DNA of 56,555 bases from Listeria_A hofi (lineage in GTDB: Bacteria; Bacillota; Bacilli; Lactobacillales; Listeriaceae), in the NCBI RefSeq assembly GCF_963575615.1, contig NZ_CAUYTL010000020.1, positions 1-56,555 of the forward strand, read 5' to 3'. This document shows positions 1 to 7,813 of the stretch, piece after piece. The notes under the pieces are model-generated. The model made no database searches. It saw only the letters and a list, made by a program, of their open reading frames with translations, and had not been told where the DNA came from. How positions within the stretch are numbered: position 1 is the stretch's first letter; each line of letters begins with the position of its first letter. Both the position numbers and the translations under genes were made by a program.

Positions 1-76
1 CTATTGAACCGCCGTATACCGAACGGTACGTACGGTGGTGTGAGAGGTCGGAGCCTAACGGCTCCTCCTACTCGAT
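1..76 (+). mobile_element. 3' end of a group II intron (domains V and VI)
   Basis: The first 76 bases read as the catalytic domain V hairpin (about 7-39, arms ACCGCCGTA and TACGGTGGT) followed by domain VI (about 40-70) and a terminal AT at 75-76, the usual 3' boundary of group II introns. The rest of the intron and any reverse transcriptase lie upstream of the window. A diverged copy is at 33301-33376. Immediately downstream, 77-115 matches only the right arm of the palindromic repeat family seen at 2293-2421, so the intron appears to sit inside such a repeat. Confidence 0.72.
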
Positions 77-161
77 TCTGTAAAGTAACATTTGTCGCAA
101 CGCTGAGGTATGGTGGTTACTTCTGGGTTGAGAATTAGTTAAGACTTAAAAAAACATACAT

Positions 162-262
162 AAAAAAACCACCGTGGAAAAGGGAGGAACCACGGTGGTC
201 AAAAAGGGAGTTTCGAGCTTTCATTCAAAAAGGGGGAAGAATGAAAGTTCGTTGTTGTTAGC
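162..262 (-). ncRNA. LhrC-like small RNA, copy 1
   Basis: Read on the minus strand, about 100 nt starts near GCTAACAACAACG and holds three C/U-rich single-stranded patches. These are a 5' stem-loop (CTTTCATTC / GAATGAAAG) with a UUCCCCCUUUUU loop, a linker with CUCCCUUUUU, and a strong terminator hairpin (ACCACCGTGG / CCACGGTGGT) with GUUCCUCCCUUUU in its loop and a U run. This is the architecture known for LhrC sRNAs of L. monocytogenes, which use UCCC motifs to block ribosome sites of oppA, lapB and tcsA. It lies just downstream of an OppA-like gene. Full copies also occur at 2473-2575 and 36923-37027. The transcription start is inferred, and family assignment is from memory of the architecture. 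Confidence 0.75.
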
Positions 263-298
263 TTATATTTATATAATACCGGTCGGGAAGGAAAACCT

Positions 299-320
299 GC
301 TGTGAATAAAATGAGAATTT
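299..320 (-). promoter_or_regulatory. Conserved box upstream of LhrC-like copy 1
   Basis: On the minus strand this reads AAATTCTCAT...TTCACAGC and contains two half-sites (ATTCTCA and ATTCACA) 11 bp apart, typical of OmpR-family regulator sites. Its end lies exactly 37 nt before the GCTAAC start of the sRNA, the same distance as at the two other full copies. LisR controls LhrC in L. monocytogenes; assigning this box to LisR is inference. Confidence 0.5.
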
Positions 321-333
321 GATGAATGTTCGT

Positions 334-1989
334 CTAGTTTTTTGCCATCTCAATAAATTTGTAGCTGTATGGTGACCCAAAAGCGTGTTTTTGAACGCCT
401 GTTATTTTTGGGTTTTGTAGTACGGCTGTTTGGTGCTGATACAATGGTAGAATGGCCGCATCATCGTCAAGGAGTACTTTTTCTGAGGAGACGAAGGCAT
501 TCCATCTTGCTATTGAGTTGGTGGCCAGTGTCGTATCAGTGGATTTGACGAGTTTATCATACGCTGGACTGTTATAATTCATACTATTATTATAGTAATC
601 GGATAGGAATAGACTACTATATGTCCACGGGTCTTTAAAATCGGGCATCCAAGCGGCGAGAGAAATATCGTAATTGCTAGTACGAGTCAGTTCAGTTGCA
701 CTCTTAGCTGGCATTGTTTTAATATTTATCGTCACGCCGGGTAAATTTGTTTCCAATTGATTTTTTAGGAAGGCAAAAATGGTTTTTGTCGTATCTTGGT
801 CATCACCTAAAAGTTCAAGCGTGATTTTGTCTGTTCCTAGTTCTCGTTTTGCTTGGGCTAAATAAGTGCTAGCCTTCGCTTTGTCAAAAGTAAGGTGATC
901 GCCACTGTCTGCACGGAAGTCAGCACCTGTTTCGGGGTTTTGTACAAAGTCTTTCGGTAGCAAACCGTTTGCTGGGAACGAGCCATCACCTAAGATTTCG
1001 CTCGTTAATGCGTTTTTATCTACTGACAGATTTAAGGCATGGCGAAGGGCATTATTTGCAAGCGGTGTAGCTTTGCCGTCACGCTTTTGATTTAGGCGCA
1101 AATAGCTGATGAGTGCATCTTTTTCGGTTAGAAAATCGGAACGGTCTTTGTATTGTTTCGCGTATTCTCCGGAAAGTGGGGCACGATCGGCTTCTTTAGT
1201 TGTGTAGAGGTTAACCCCTGCATTGATATCTTTAGCGACCTGTACAGAGATTTCATCGACATTTACTTGTTTTTTATCCCAATATTCGTTGTTTTTTGCG
1301 TATGTCCATTTTTTGGCAGCATTTCCGTCCCAATCTTTCATAACAAAGGGGCCATTGTACAATGTATGTGCTGCATCTGTTCCATATTTATCGCCCTGTT
1401 TCTCCACGAAAGCTTGCTTTTGTGGGAAGAACGTTTCGAATGAGAGTAGCGAGATGAAGTAAGGGACCGGTTTCTTGAGCGTTATTTTTAATGTCTCCTT
1501 ATCTGGAGCACTCACACCGAGTTCTGAAGCAGGTAATTTCCCCTCGTGAATTTCAGTTGCATTTTTAATAGAATCTTTAAAGAGAGCAGCATAGCTTGGA
1601 GCTGTTTTTGGGTCAACTGCGCGACGCCATGCGTATATGAAGTCGTCCGCGGTGACTTGGGATCCATCTGACCACTTGGCGTTATCTCTTAGTTTTATCG
1701 TATATTCCGTCTGATTTTTGCTGATTATAGGCATACTTGCCGCAACACCAGGCACAAAATTATCCTTCTTATCTAAAGTGTAAAGTCCTTCAAATACTTG
1801 ATTTTGCGCGGTAAAGCTGACGAAATCTTCTTCAGCAGTCGTATTAAGTGTAAGTAATTCGCCGGTTTCTAAAAATTTGATTTGTTCTGACGTTTTTTGA
1901 TCGGACGTCCCTATATTATCTCCGCAAGCCCCTAAAATTAAAACGCTTACTAATGATATTGCGACAAATGCTTTTTTTGTAAAATGCAT
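334..1989 (-). CDS. OppA-like peptide ABC transporter substrate-binding lipoprotein
   Basis: 551 aa, SBP_bac_5 (oligopeptide-binding) family. The signal peptide ends in a lipobox with Cys22 (VLILGAC), so the mature protein would be a lipoprotein on the outer face of the membrane that delivers peptides to an Opp-type permease. The YTIKLRDNAKWSDG and DDFIYAWRRAVDP stretches are classic OppA signatures. No permease or ATPase genes are beside it, so it is an orphan binding protein. I chose the ATG at 1989 because AAAAAGGAGGAACATC precedes it; the longer frame has no ribosome site. A near-consensus promoter lies at 2024-2052. The gene is flanked on both sides by LhrC-like sRNA units whose loop pairs with its Shine-Dalgarno. 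Confidence 0.9.
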   Translation of the reverse strand: MHFTKKAFVAISLVSVLILGACGDNIGTSDQKTSEQIKFLETGELLTLNTTAEEDFVSFTAQNQVFEGLYTLDKKDNFVPGVAASMPIISKNQTEYTIKLRDNAKWSDGSQVTADDFIYAWRRAVDPKTAPSYAALFKDSIKNATEIHEGKLPASELGVSAPDKETLKITLKKPVPYFISLLSFETFFPQKQAFVEKQGDKYGTDAAHTLYNGPFVMKDWDGNAAKKWTYAKNNEYWDKKQVNVDEISVQVAKDINAGVNLYTTKEADRAPLSGEYAKQYKDRSDFLTEKDALISYLRLNQKRDGKATPLANNALRHALNLSVDKNALTSEILGDGSFPANGLLPKDFVQNPETGADFRADSGDHLTFDKAKASTYLAQAKRELGTDKITLELLGDDQDTTKTIFAFLKNQLETNLPGVTINIKTMPAKSATELTRTSNYDISLAAWMPDFKDPWTYSSLFLSDYYNNSMNYNSPAYDKLVKSTDTTLATNSIARWNAFVSSEKVLLDDDAAILPLYQHQTAVLQNPKITGVQKHAFGSPYSYKFIEMAKN

Positions 1990-2023
1990 GATGTTCCTCC
2001 TTTTTCTACCTGTTTTTTTATTA

Positions 2024-2052
2024 ATTATATGTATTCCGACCGGATATGTCAA
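2024..2052 (-). promoter_or_regulatory. SigA-type promoter of the OppA-like gene
   Basis: On the minus strand TTGACA, a 17-bp spacer and TATAAT, an exact consensus. It predicts a leader of about 28 nt that carries AAAAAGGAGGAAC just before the start codon. Confidence 0.75.
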
Positions 2053-2053
2053 C

Positions 2054-2181
2054 ATTCAGTGAAGCGACAAACGCTTATCTCTGTCGTTAAAAGCTGTGCT
2101 CCGATGCTCACATACCATAGTATGCTCCGCGTCGGTGCTCGCTTTTGCCTAAGATCTAAGCATTTGTCGCTTCGCTGAAGT
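2054..2181 (-). repeat. Dispersed long-palindrome element, copy A
   Basis: The outer arms (TCAGTGAAGCGACAAACGC and GCATTTGTCGCTTCGCTGA) pair with each other. An inner hairpin reads on the minus strand GCGGAGCATACTATGGTATG followed by TGAGCATCGG. Copies B-E in this window share the inner hairpin or the outer ends. I do not recognise a named family. Confidence 0.65.
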
Positions 2182-2235
2182 ATGCCGGTTACTTCAAAGT
2201 TGATGCTATATCAAAATTTTTATAAAAATACATAC

Positions 2236-2287
2236 AAAAAAACCACCGTGGAAAAGGGAGGAACCGTGGTGGTCAAAAAGGGAGTTT
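2236..2287 (-). repeat. Decayed LhrC-like copy (linker and terminator only)
   Basis: Minus strand: CUCCCUUUUUG linker and terminator loop GUUCCUCCCUUUUCC as in the full copies, but the 5' stem-loop, the promoter and the upstream box are absent. The left terminator arm carries two changes (CCACGG for CCGTGG) that weaken the stem. It abuts palindromic copy B, so it looks like a truncated duplicate. Confidence 0.6.
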
Positions 2288-2292
2288 GTGCT

Positions 2293-2421
2293 TTCAGCGC
2301 CACGACAAACGCTCATCTGCGTCGTTAAAGTTTCCGTTCCAGTGCTCACGTACAGGTCGTACGTTCCGCGCTGGTACTCAACTTTGCCTAGCATCTAAGC
2401 ATTTGTCGCAGCGCTGAGGTA
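2293..2421 (-). repeat. Dispersed long-palindrome element, copy B
   Basis: Ends TTTCAGCGCCACGACAAACG and TTTGTCGCAGCGCTGAG are inverted. The inner hairpin on the minus strand reads GGAACGTACG-acct-GTACGTGAGC between CCAGC and GCACTGG. It is related to copies A, C, D and E. Confidence 0.62.
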
Positions 2422-2472
2422 TGGTGGCTACTTCTGGGCTGAGAATTAGTTAAGACTTAAAAAAACCATACA

Positions 2473-2575
2473 TAAAAAACCACCGTGGAAAAGGGAGGAA
2501 CCACGGTGGTCAAAAAGGGAGTTTCGAGCTTTCATTCAAAAAGGGGGAAAAGAATGAAAGTTCGTTGTTGTTAGC
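2473..2575 (-). ncRNA. LhrC-like small RNA, copy 3
   Basis: Nearly identical to copy 1: the same 5' stem-loop with CCCCC loop, CUCCCUUUUUG linker, terminator with UUCCUCCCUUUU loop, the same TATAAGCTAACAACAAC start region and the same upstream box 37 nt before the start. It is transcribed toward the OppA-like gene but ends in its own terminator. It lies about 86 bp beyond the stop of pabBC. Confidence 0.75.
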
Positions 2576-2611
2576 TTATATCTATATAATAACGGTCGGG
2601 AAGGAAAACTT

Positions 2612-2633
2612 GCTGTGAGTAAAATGAGAATTT
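2612..2633 (-). promoter_or_regulatory. Conserved box upstream of LhrC-like copy 3
   Basis: Minus strand: AAATTCTCAT...CTCACAGC. Half-sites ATTCTCA and ACTCACA are 11 bp apart, at the same distance from the sRNA start as in copies 1 and 4. Confidence 0.5.
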
Positions 2634-2660
2634 GATGAATGTTTGGCAAGCTTTCTTTCA

Positions 2661-4370
2661 TTAGTATAAATCGATGTTTACCCAGCCGCGGACGCTATTG
2701 ATTAGCCATGTTTTGGTTGCTTTTAAGAGGTCGTTTCGGTGCAAGATGCGTTCTGTGATTGTGTTTTCTGCTAGAAGGGTTTCCCGCATGGTTCCTGCTA
2801 GTAGACCGGATGATTGTTTTGGTGTGACTAGTTGGCCATCAATCTCTGCTACTAGGTTTCCATTGATAAATTCTGTGATTTCGCCGCGTTCGTTCCACAA
2901 AAGGGTCTCATCGTAATCAATTCTACGTCGTTTCTCATATATTGTTCGGTTGGTCGTTTTGTGATATAGAAATGGGTCGTTGCTATTGACGGATTTGTCA
3001 GCGAAGTGAGCTGTCCATGTAATTGGATCGGAAATGATTGGTGCGCCTTGGATGGTGATATCACCACTTTTGTTGGAGAGCAGGCGAACTTTCCAAATAT
3101 CATTGGGGTGTTCTTGAGCAAATTTGTCTAGAGCCTCATTTGCGGCGTCAATGTTCCACGTGAAACCAAAATATTGAGCACTTTTTTCGATTCGCTTTAG
3201 GTGTAGGTCGGTGCGATAATAGGTGCCATCCTCTAAGCGAAGACTTTCTAATAGTTCGAATTTTGGTAGGTAAGTGGTTAGAAGGGCAGCTTTTGCTTGG
3301 ACTTCCTCATATTCAGCGCCACTGCGTGAGTCCCAGACGATACCGCCACCAACGCCATATTCGGCGGTTTTTTCTTCTGTATCGACAACGACTGTTCGGA
3401 TGGGAACATTGAAAATAGCTTCTTTGTTAGGTGTTACATAGCCAATTGCACCGCAGTAAACGTTGCGGGGAGAGGTTTCAGATTGTGTGATTAGTTGCAT
3501 TGTTTTTACTTTTGGTGCGCCTGTGATGGAACCGCATGGGAATAAGGCTTCAAAAATCGCTGTTAAATGTACTTCTGGCAGAGTTTCCGCGACTACGGTT
3601 GAAGTCATCTGCCACACGGTTGGATAGCGCTCCACATCAAAAAGGCGCGGAACTTTAACCGAACCTGGTTTAGCGATTTGTCCGAGGTCATTGCGCAATA
3701 AGTCAACAATCATCACGTTTTCTGCCTGATTTTTAGCGGAGGCGGCAAGCCAATCTCGTGCTTTGAAATCTTCTTCTAAAGTCATGCCGCGCTTGGCCGT
3801 ACCTTTCATCGGCTTAGTCGTGATAATACCGTCCTTCCAATGAAAGAAAAGTTCGGGTGAGGCGGATAGAATATGAAATCGTCCAGTCGACAAATAGGCT
3901 GAATAATCTGCTTGCTGTGCTATTTTTAGCTGTTCGTAAAAATTTTCGTCTTCTTCCATAAAATCGCTCTCTAGTCGGATTGTATAATTGGCTTGATATG
4001 TATTTCCAGCGGCGATTTGCTCTCTAATAAAATGGATGCCCTTCGCATAGGAACTGTAATCGGTTGTTGGTTGCCAGTCTAGTTTGGGTGGTGGTGAAAG
4101 TGGCGCTGTGATTTGATCGACCTCACGCATTTCACGAAAAACACCGAACCATAATAGTGGCATTTTACCAGCGGCGTGTGTAGTGAGATTTTTATTGAAA
4201 GCTGCTGCTGCTTCATATCCAATGTAGCCGGCGACGTAATAGCCGAGATCAACAGCCTGCTCGACTTGCTGCATCCGTTCTAACACATCATCTAGATTGT
4301 CAGTTTGGATAATGGCCTCGGGAGATGAGAAGAGTTGTGTTTTTCCTTTAAAATCGAACTGCATTTTCAT
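2661..4370 (-). CDS. pabB: Fused aminodeoxychorismate synthase component I / 4-amino-4-deoxychorismate lyase
   Basis: 569 aa. Residues about 1-370 are the chorismate-binding PabB enzyme (PMKGTAKRG, IVDLLRNDLG, FPCGSITGAPK and GGGIVWDS are its signatures). Residues about 375-569 are a class IV aminotransferase-like PabC domain (YHKTTNR, NERGEITEFINGNL, GLLAGTMR). The polypeptide should therefore make aminodeoxychorismate from chorismate with PabA-derived ammonia and then release p-aminobenzoate and pyruvate for folate. It overlaps pabA by 23 bp on the same strand. Of three close ATGs, the one at 4370 has the best spacing (8 nt) from GGAG; 4376 is possible. Confidence 0.93.
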   Translation of the reverse strand: MKMQFDFKGKTQLFSSPEAIIQTDNLDDVLERMQQVEQAVDLGYYVAGYIGYEAAAAFNKNLTTHAAGKMPLLWFGVFREMREVDQITAPLSPPPKLDWQPTTDYSSYAKGIHFIREQIAAGNTYQANYTIRLESDFMEEDENFYEQLKIAQQADYSAYLSTGRFHILSASPELFFHWKDGIITTKPMKGTAKRGMTLEEDFKARDWLAASAKNQAENVMIVDLLRNDLGQIAKPGSVKVPRLFDVERYPTVWQMTSTVVAETLPEVHLTAIFEALFPCGSITGAPKVKTMQLITQSETSPRNVYCGAIGYVTPNKEAIFNVPIRTVVVDTEEKTAEYGVGGGIVWDSRSGAEYEEVQAKAALLTTYLPKFELLESLRLEDGTYYRTDLHLKRIEKSAQYFGFTWNIDAANEALDKFAQEHPNDIWKVRLLSNKSGDITIQGAPIISDPITWTAHFADKSVNSNDPFLYHKTTNRTIYEKRRRIDYDETLLWNERGEITEFINGNLVAEIDGQLVTPKQSSGLLAGTMRETLLAENTITERILHRNDLLKATKTWLINSVRGWVNIDLY

Positions 4371-4950
4371 TTTCATAGCTCCGTTCCGTTAGTTTTACAA
4401 AGTTTTTTAAGATTTCGTGCCCATGTTCGGAAAGAATTGCTTCGGGATGGAATTGAACCCCTTCGACTAAAAATTCACGGTGACGAACGGCCATAATGAG
4501 ATCGTCTTCGGTTTTTGCAGTAATGATGAGCTCGCTAGGAAAATATGGTTCTGAGGCTATAAGTGAGTGGTATCTAGTAACAGAAAAACGCGCGCTTAAG
4601 CTTGTAAACACGCCTTCTTGATCATTTGTAATTATGGAAGTTTTTCCATGAACGGGTTCGGGTGCACGGACAATTTCACCGCCAAATGCTTGAACGATGG
4701 CTTGATGACCTAGGCAAATGCCAAGAATAGGTATTTTGCCGCTAAATTGTTGGATAATGGCTAAACTAACTCCAGCTTCATCAGGTGTCCCAGGTCCTGG
4801 TGAAATGACAATTGATTCGGGATTTATTTCACAAACTTCGGCCAGAGTTATTTGATCATTTTTCACAACGCGGACTTCTTTTCCGAGCTCTAATAAATAT
4901 TGATATAAATTGTATGTAAACGAGTCATAATTATCGATTAACAGAATCAC
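4348..4950 (-). CDS. pabA: Aminodeoxychorismate/anthranilate synthase component II (glutamine amidotransferase)
   Basis: 200 aa class I glutamine amidotransferase. The N-terminus is ILLIDNYDSFTYN, the nucleophile Cys is in GICLGHQA, and the His/Glu pair is in VQFHPEAI. It supplies ammonia from glutamine to PabB. The start is taken as the GTG at 4950, preceded by TAGGAGTGATATT; an upstream in-frame ATG (4977) lacks a ribosome site. It is first gene of the pabA-pabBC operon. No trp genes are nearby, so a folate role is favoured, although family members can serve both synthases. Confidence 0.93.
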   Translation of the reverse strand: MILLIDNYDSFTYNLYQYLLELGKEVRVVKNDQITLAEVCEINPESIVISPGPGTPDEAGVSLAIIQQFSGKIPILGICLGHQAIVQAFGGEIVRAPEPVHGKTSIITNDQEGVFTSLSARFSVTRYHSLIASEPYFPSELIITAKTEDDLIMAVRHREFLVEGVQFHPEAILSEHGHEILKNFVKLTERSYENENAVRF

Positions 4951-5127
4951 AATATCACTCCTAAATGGAATTTCCATGACTATATGTCCACCCTATTTAT
5001 AGCAAACTAGTAGGCATTTGTCCAATAAGCAGACTTGTGATTTCACAAACTTTATTGGAAATGAGTGGGAGGGTAGAAAAACGATACTTTACTTAAAATG
5101 TTGTTTGTTTCGGCTTGTTGATTCAGC

Positions 5128-5156
5128 TTGCTAAATTGGGGGTTATGGGGTAAAAT
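5128..5156 (+). promoter_or_regulatory. Promoter of the serS leader
   Basis: TTGCTA, 17 bp, TAAAAT. A second possible -35 (TTGACA, 5181) has no good -10 at the right distance. Confidence 0.5.
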
Positions 5157-5174
5157 GTTCTTAAATAATGAACT

Positions 5175-5435
5175 AAAACGTTGACAAGAGCTAGTAGTAG
5201 AAGTTGTGCTTTTTAGAGAGCTGGTGGTTGGTGGGAATCAGTAGGAACGCTTTTATGAATCCGTCTTGGAGTGAGCAGAGGAAATGTCAGTAATCTGCTT
5301 CGGTGGGAACCGTTATATCAATTGAGCTGGAGTTTGGGATATTTCTCGGACTCAATTAGGGTGGCAACGCGGTACTTCCGTCCCTTTCCGAATGTTTATT
5401 TGGGGAGAGATTTGGGGGTCTTTTTGTTTGGGCTC
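5175..5435 (+). promoter_or_regulatory. T-box leader of serS
   Basis: The invariant T-box AGGGTGGCAACGCGG is at 5358-5372. Stem I signatures (AGAGAGCTGGTGGTTGG and later CTTGGAGTGAGC) precede it. The putative specifier loop reads TGAATCCGTC, giving the serine codon UCC, as expected for serS. Beyond the T-box a G-rich arm and a T run (about 5380-5426) form the terminator. Uncharged tRNA-Ser should favour the antiterminator and switch serS on. The specifier choice is by position, not by folding. Confidence 0.88.
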
Positions 5436-5516
5436 TTAGAAAATGTCGTTTATTTTCTTAGAGCCCAAATATAAGACGGAGCGAAGCGGAGTGTTAATCC
5501 TTCAATTGTCTTACGC
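5426..5516 (+). repeat. Dispersed repeat family 2, copy 1 (hairpin plus GGAGCGAAGCG tail)
   Basis: Hairpin TTTGGGCTCTTAGAAAAT / ATTTTCTTAGAGCCCAAA, then ATAAGACGGAGCGAAGCGGAG and a TTACGC end. A relative at 8680-8770 has the same plan. It sits between the T-box terminator and serS and would add a long stem to the leader. Confidence 0.55.
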
Positions 5517-5585
5517 AGAGCGGGAATGCCGACAGTCTCAAACTAAATAAAAATCGAGAATACCATTTTGTGAGGAGGAAAAAAG

Positions 5586-6872
5586 ATGTTGGATGTTAAG
5601 TTATTACGTGAAGATTTTGAAGGTGTGAAGGCGAAATTATCGCATCGTGGCGAAGAGCTTGGGGAGTTTGAAAAGTTTGGTGCGCTCGATACGCGGCGTC
5701 GAACGTTGATTATTGAAGTGGAGACGCTTAAAAGTCAGCGGAATGAGGTTTCGCAAGAGATTGCACAATTGAAGCGTGATAAGCAGGATGCGGATGCGAA
5801 AATTGAGGAAATGCGTGTGGTTGGAGATCGAATTAAGATGTTTGATACTGAATTGAACGAGATTGATGAGAAGTTACGCAATATTTTGATGGCAATTCCG
5901 AATATTCCACATGAGTCTACGCCAATCGGTGATACGGAAGAGGATAATGTGGAGGTTCGCAAATGGGGTGAGGTTCGTACATTTGATTTTGAGCCGAAAG
6001 CGCATTGGGATTTGGGCACGAATTTGGATATTTTGGATTTTGAGAATGCGGCGAAGGTTGCAGGAAGCCGGTTTGTTTTTTATAAGAAACTGGGAGCGCG
6101 GTTGGAGCGGGCATTGATTAATTTTATGATGGATTTGCACGCGACGGAGCATGGATATGATGAGATGTTGCCGCCGTATATGGTGAATCGCGATAGTATG
6201 ACGGGAACGGGACAGTTGCCGAAATTTGAAGAGGATGCCTTCTTGATTGAAAAAGAGGATTATTTCTTGATTCCAACGGCGGAGGTACCGGTGACGAACT
6301 ATCATCGTGACCAGATTATGAACGTGGACGATTTGCCTCAAAAATATACGGCTTACAGTGCTTGTTTCCGTTCTGAGGCGGGTTCTGCGGGGCGTGATAC
6401 GCGTGGACTTATTCGTCAGCATCAGTTTAATAAGGTGGAGATGGTTCAGTTTGTAAAACCTGAGGATTCTTATGCGGCGCTCGAAGCTTTGACGGATAAT
6501 GCAGAGGAAGTGTTGCGTCTTCTGGAATTGCCATATCGTGTGCTCAGCATGTGTACGGCTGATTTAGGCTTCACAGCTGCGAAAAAATACGATATTGAAG
6601 TGTGGATTCCTAGTGGTGACAGCTACCGTGAGATTTCTTCTTGTAGTAATTTCGAAGCGTTCCAAGCGCGCCGTGCGAATATCCGCTTCCGCCGTGAGCC
6701 GAATGCTAAGCCTGAATTTGTGCATACATTGAATGGCTCTGGACTTGCGATTGGCCGTACAGTAGCAGCGATTTTGGAGAATTATCAGTTGGCTGATGGC
6801 TCTGTTGCAGTTCCGAAAGTATTGCAAAATTATATGGGTGGTGTGGAAGTTATTGTAGCGCCGAAAAAATAA
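5586..6872 (+). CDS. serS: Seryl-tRNA synthetase
   Basis: 428 aa, the usual length. The N-terminal two-helix coiled-coil arm (about 1-110) grips the tRNA. The class II catalytic core has motif 2 (FRSEAGSAGRDTRGLIRQHQF) and motif 3 (NGSGLAIGRTVAAILENYQ), plus TAEVPVTNYH. It attaches serine to tRNA-Ser in the cytoplasm. The ATG follows GAGGAGGAAAAAAG. The T-box leader upstream fits its function. Confidence 0.97.
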   Translation: MLDVKLLREDFEGVKAKLSHRGEELGEFEKFGALDTRRRTLIIEVETLKSQRNEVSQEIAQLKRDKQDADAKIEEMRVVGDRIKMFDTELNEIDEKLRNILMAIPNIPHESTPIGDTEEDNVEVRKWGEVRTFDFEPKAHWDLGTNLDILDFENAAKVAGSRFVFYKKLGARLERALINFMMDLHATEHGYDEMLPPYMVNRDSMTGTGQLPKFEEDAFLIEKEDYFLIPTAEVPVTNYHRDQIMNVDDLPQKYTAYSACFRSEAGSAGRDTRGLIRQHQFNKVEMVQFVKPEDSYAALEALTDNAEEVLRLLELPYRVLSMCTADLGFTAAKKYDIEVWIPSGDSYREISSCSNFEAFQARRANIRFRREPNAKPEFVHTLNGSGLAIGRTVAAILENYQLADGSVAVPKVLQNYMGGVEVIVAPKK

Positions 6873-6884
6873 ATGAATGATGCG

Positions 6885-6924
6885 AAAAAGGTTTTCTTCT
6901 GACACGTGGGGGAAGGCCTTTTTG
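6885..6924 (+). terminator. Rho-independent terminator after serS
   Basis: AAAAAGG...CCTTTTT stem, extended by G-U pairs, with a T run. Confidence 0.6.
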
Positions 6925-6979
6925 CTATTAATTTAGTGTATAATAGGCGTACAACTACAGGATAAAGGAGTATTACAAA

Positions 6980-7636
6980 ATGCGATTTTATGAGGAAGAT
7001 TTTGCGCTTTTTGATCGAGATTATTTTCAGTTTCGTCAAATGAAAGAGTTTACGCCGACGTTGGTTGAGGGTGTGAAGGCAGAGTATAAGGTTAGATGGG
7101 ATGCGTGGAAGGAATTTGTTGCGTTGTGCCAGCAGGAGACGTTTGGTTTTGGTAAGCCGAAAGTGGAGAGCTGGACGAATGGGTGGCAGGTTCGCTCGCA
7201 TTTTTGGGCGTTTTATAAGGGTGTTTCGCGACAGGATTCAGCGAGTATGGTGGCAATTCTGCTGAACAAGAATAATTTTCGGATTTATTTGGAGTGGCAT
7301 GCGTATCGAAGCGCGGATTCGGTGACGAGTTATGAAGATCATGTGAAATGGGTGCAGTTTCTTCCAGAGTGGATTCGGGAGTTGAATATTGACGTGTCGA
7401 CCTACCAAATTTGGACATCTTATGAGGATGAAGCGGATAATTTTGTGGGGCTGGCAGATTATTTGGAAGAGCCAACGCGGTTTGATGAGCTTTTGGGAAT
7501 TTCAAAAAAATGGTTACGAATTGGGCGTATTATTTCGAAAGAAGAAGCGTTGAAAGTTGTTGCTATGGAAGAGATTGTAAGGGAAACGATGATGGAATTG
7601 GCGTATTTATACAGCAAGACGGAGAGCTTTGAATAA
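6980..7636 (+). CDS. Conserved hypothetical protein (possibly HI_0552 family)
   Basis: 218 aa soluble protein rich in Trp, Tyr and Phe, without signal peptide or membrane segment. It starts FYEEDFALFDRDYFQFRQMKEF and has GWQVRSHFWAFYKG and LEWHAYRS in the middle. The general look (LFxRxYFxF...KEF near the start, about 215 aa) recalls the HI_0552-type family of unknown role, but I could not verify this. The ATG at 6980 is preceded by AAAGGAGTATTACAAA. It stands alone between serS and the licT region. Confidence 0.7.
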   Translation: MRFYEEDFALFDRDYFQFRQMKEFTPTLVEGVKAEYKVRWDAWKEFVALCQQETFGFGKPKVESWTNGWQVRSHFWAFYKGVSRQDSASMVAILLNKNNFRIYLEWHAYRSADSVTSYEDHVKWVQFLPEWIRELNIDVSTYQIWTSYEDEADNFVGLADYLEEPTRFDELLGISKKWLRIGRIISKEEALKVVAMEEIVRETMMELAYLYSKTESFE

Positions 7637-7651
7637 ATTTTAAAAATCTCG

Positions 7652-7681
7652 TTGACAGCGCTTTCGAAAAGGTGCTATACT
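7652..7681 (+). promoter_or_regulatory. licT promoter overlapped by a CcpA (cre) site
   Basis: TTGACA (7652-7657), 18 bp, TATACT (7676-7681). On the minus strand 7653-7666 reads CGAAAGCGCTGTCA, matching 13 of 14 positions of the cre consensus TGWAANCGNTNWCA. It overlaps the -35, so glucose repression is expected. Confidence 0.65.
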
Positions 7682-7695
7682 TAGACTCAAGAAAA

Positions 7696-7725
7696 GGATT
7701 GTTACTGATTCGATCAGGCATTACC
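7696..7725 (+). promoter_or_regulatory. RAT antiterminator site for a LicT/SacY-type protein
   Basis: The 30-nt element starts GGATTGTTACTG and ends AGGCATTACC around a GATTCGATC core, the standard ribonucleic antiterminator. It overlaps the start of a terminator (about 7723-7790, with 3' arm GATTTTGGTG and eight Ts). Bound LicT would stabilise the RAT hairpin and let transcription enter licT, so licT appears to control itself. Confidence 0.85.
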
Positions 7726-7790
7726 AACATCGACGGGGAAACGTATATTTTTTGTATGCGTGGATGCGTATGATTTTGGTGTTTTTTTTG
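7723..7790 (+). terminator. Conditional terminator in the licT leader
   Basis: ACCAAcATC near 7723 pairs with GATtTTGGT at 7772-7780, followed by TTTTTTTT. It shares bases with the RAT element, so only one structure can form. Confidence 0.6.
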
Positions 7791-7813
7791 TCCATGAAAG
7801 CGAGGAGGCTTCT

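Noticed and set aside
2206..2394. Open frame of 62 codons on the minus strand
   Set aside because: Covers the palindromic repeat and the decayed sRNA copy; no ribosome site.
5271..5474. Open frame of 67 codons before serS
   Set aside because: Lies wholly inside the T-box leader and the following hairpin.
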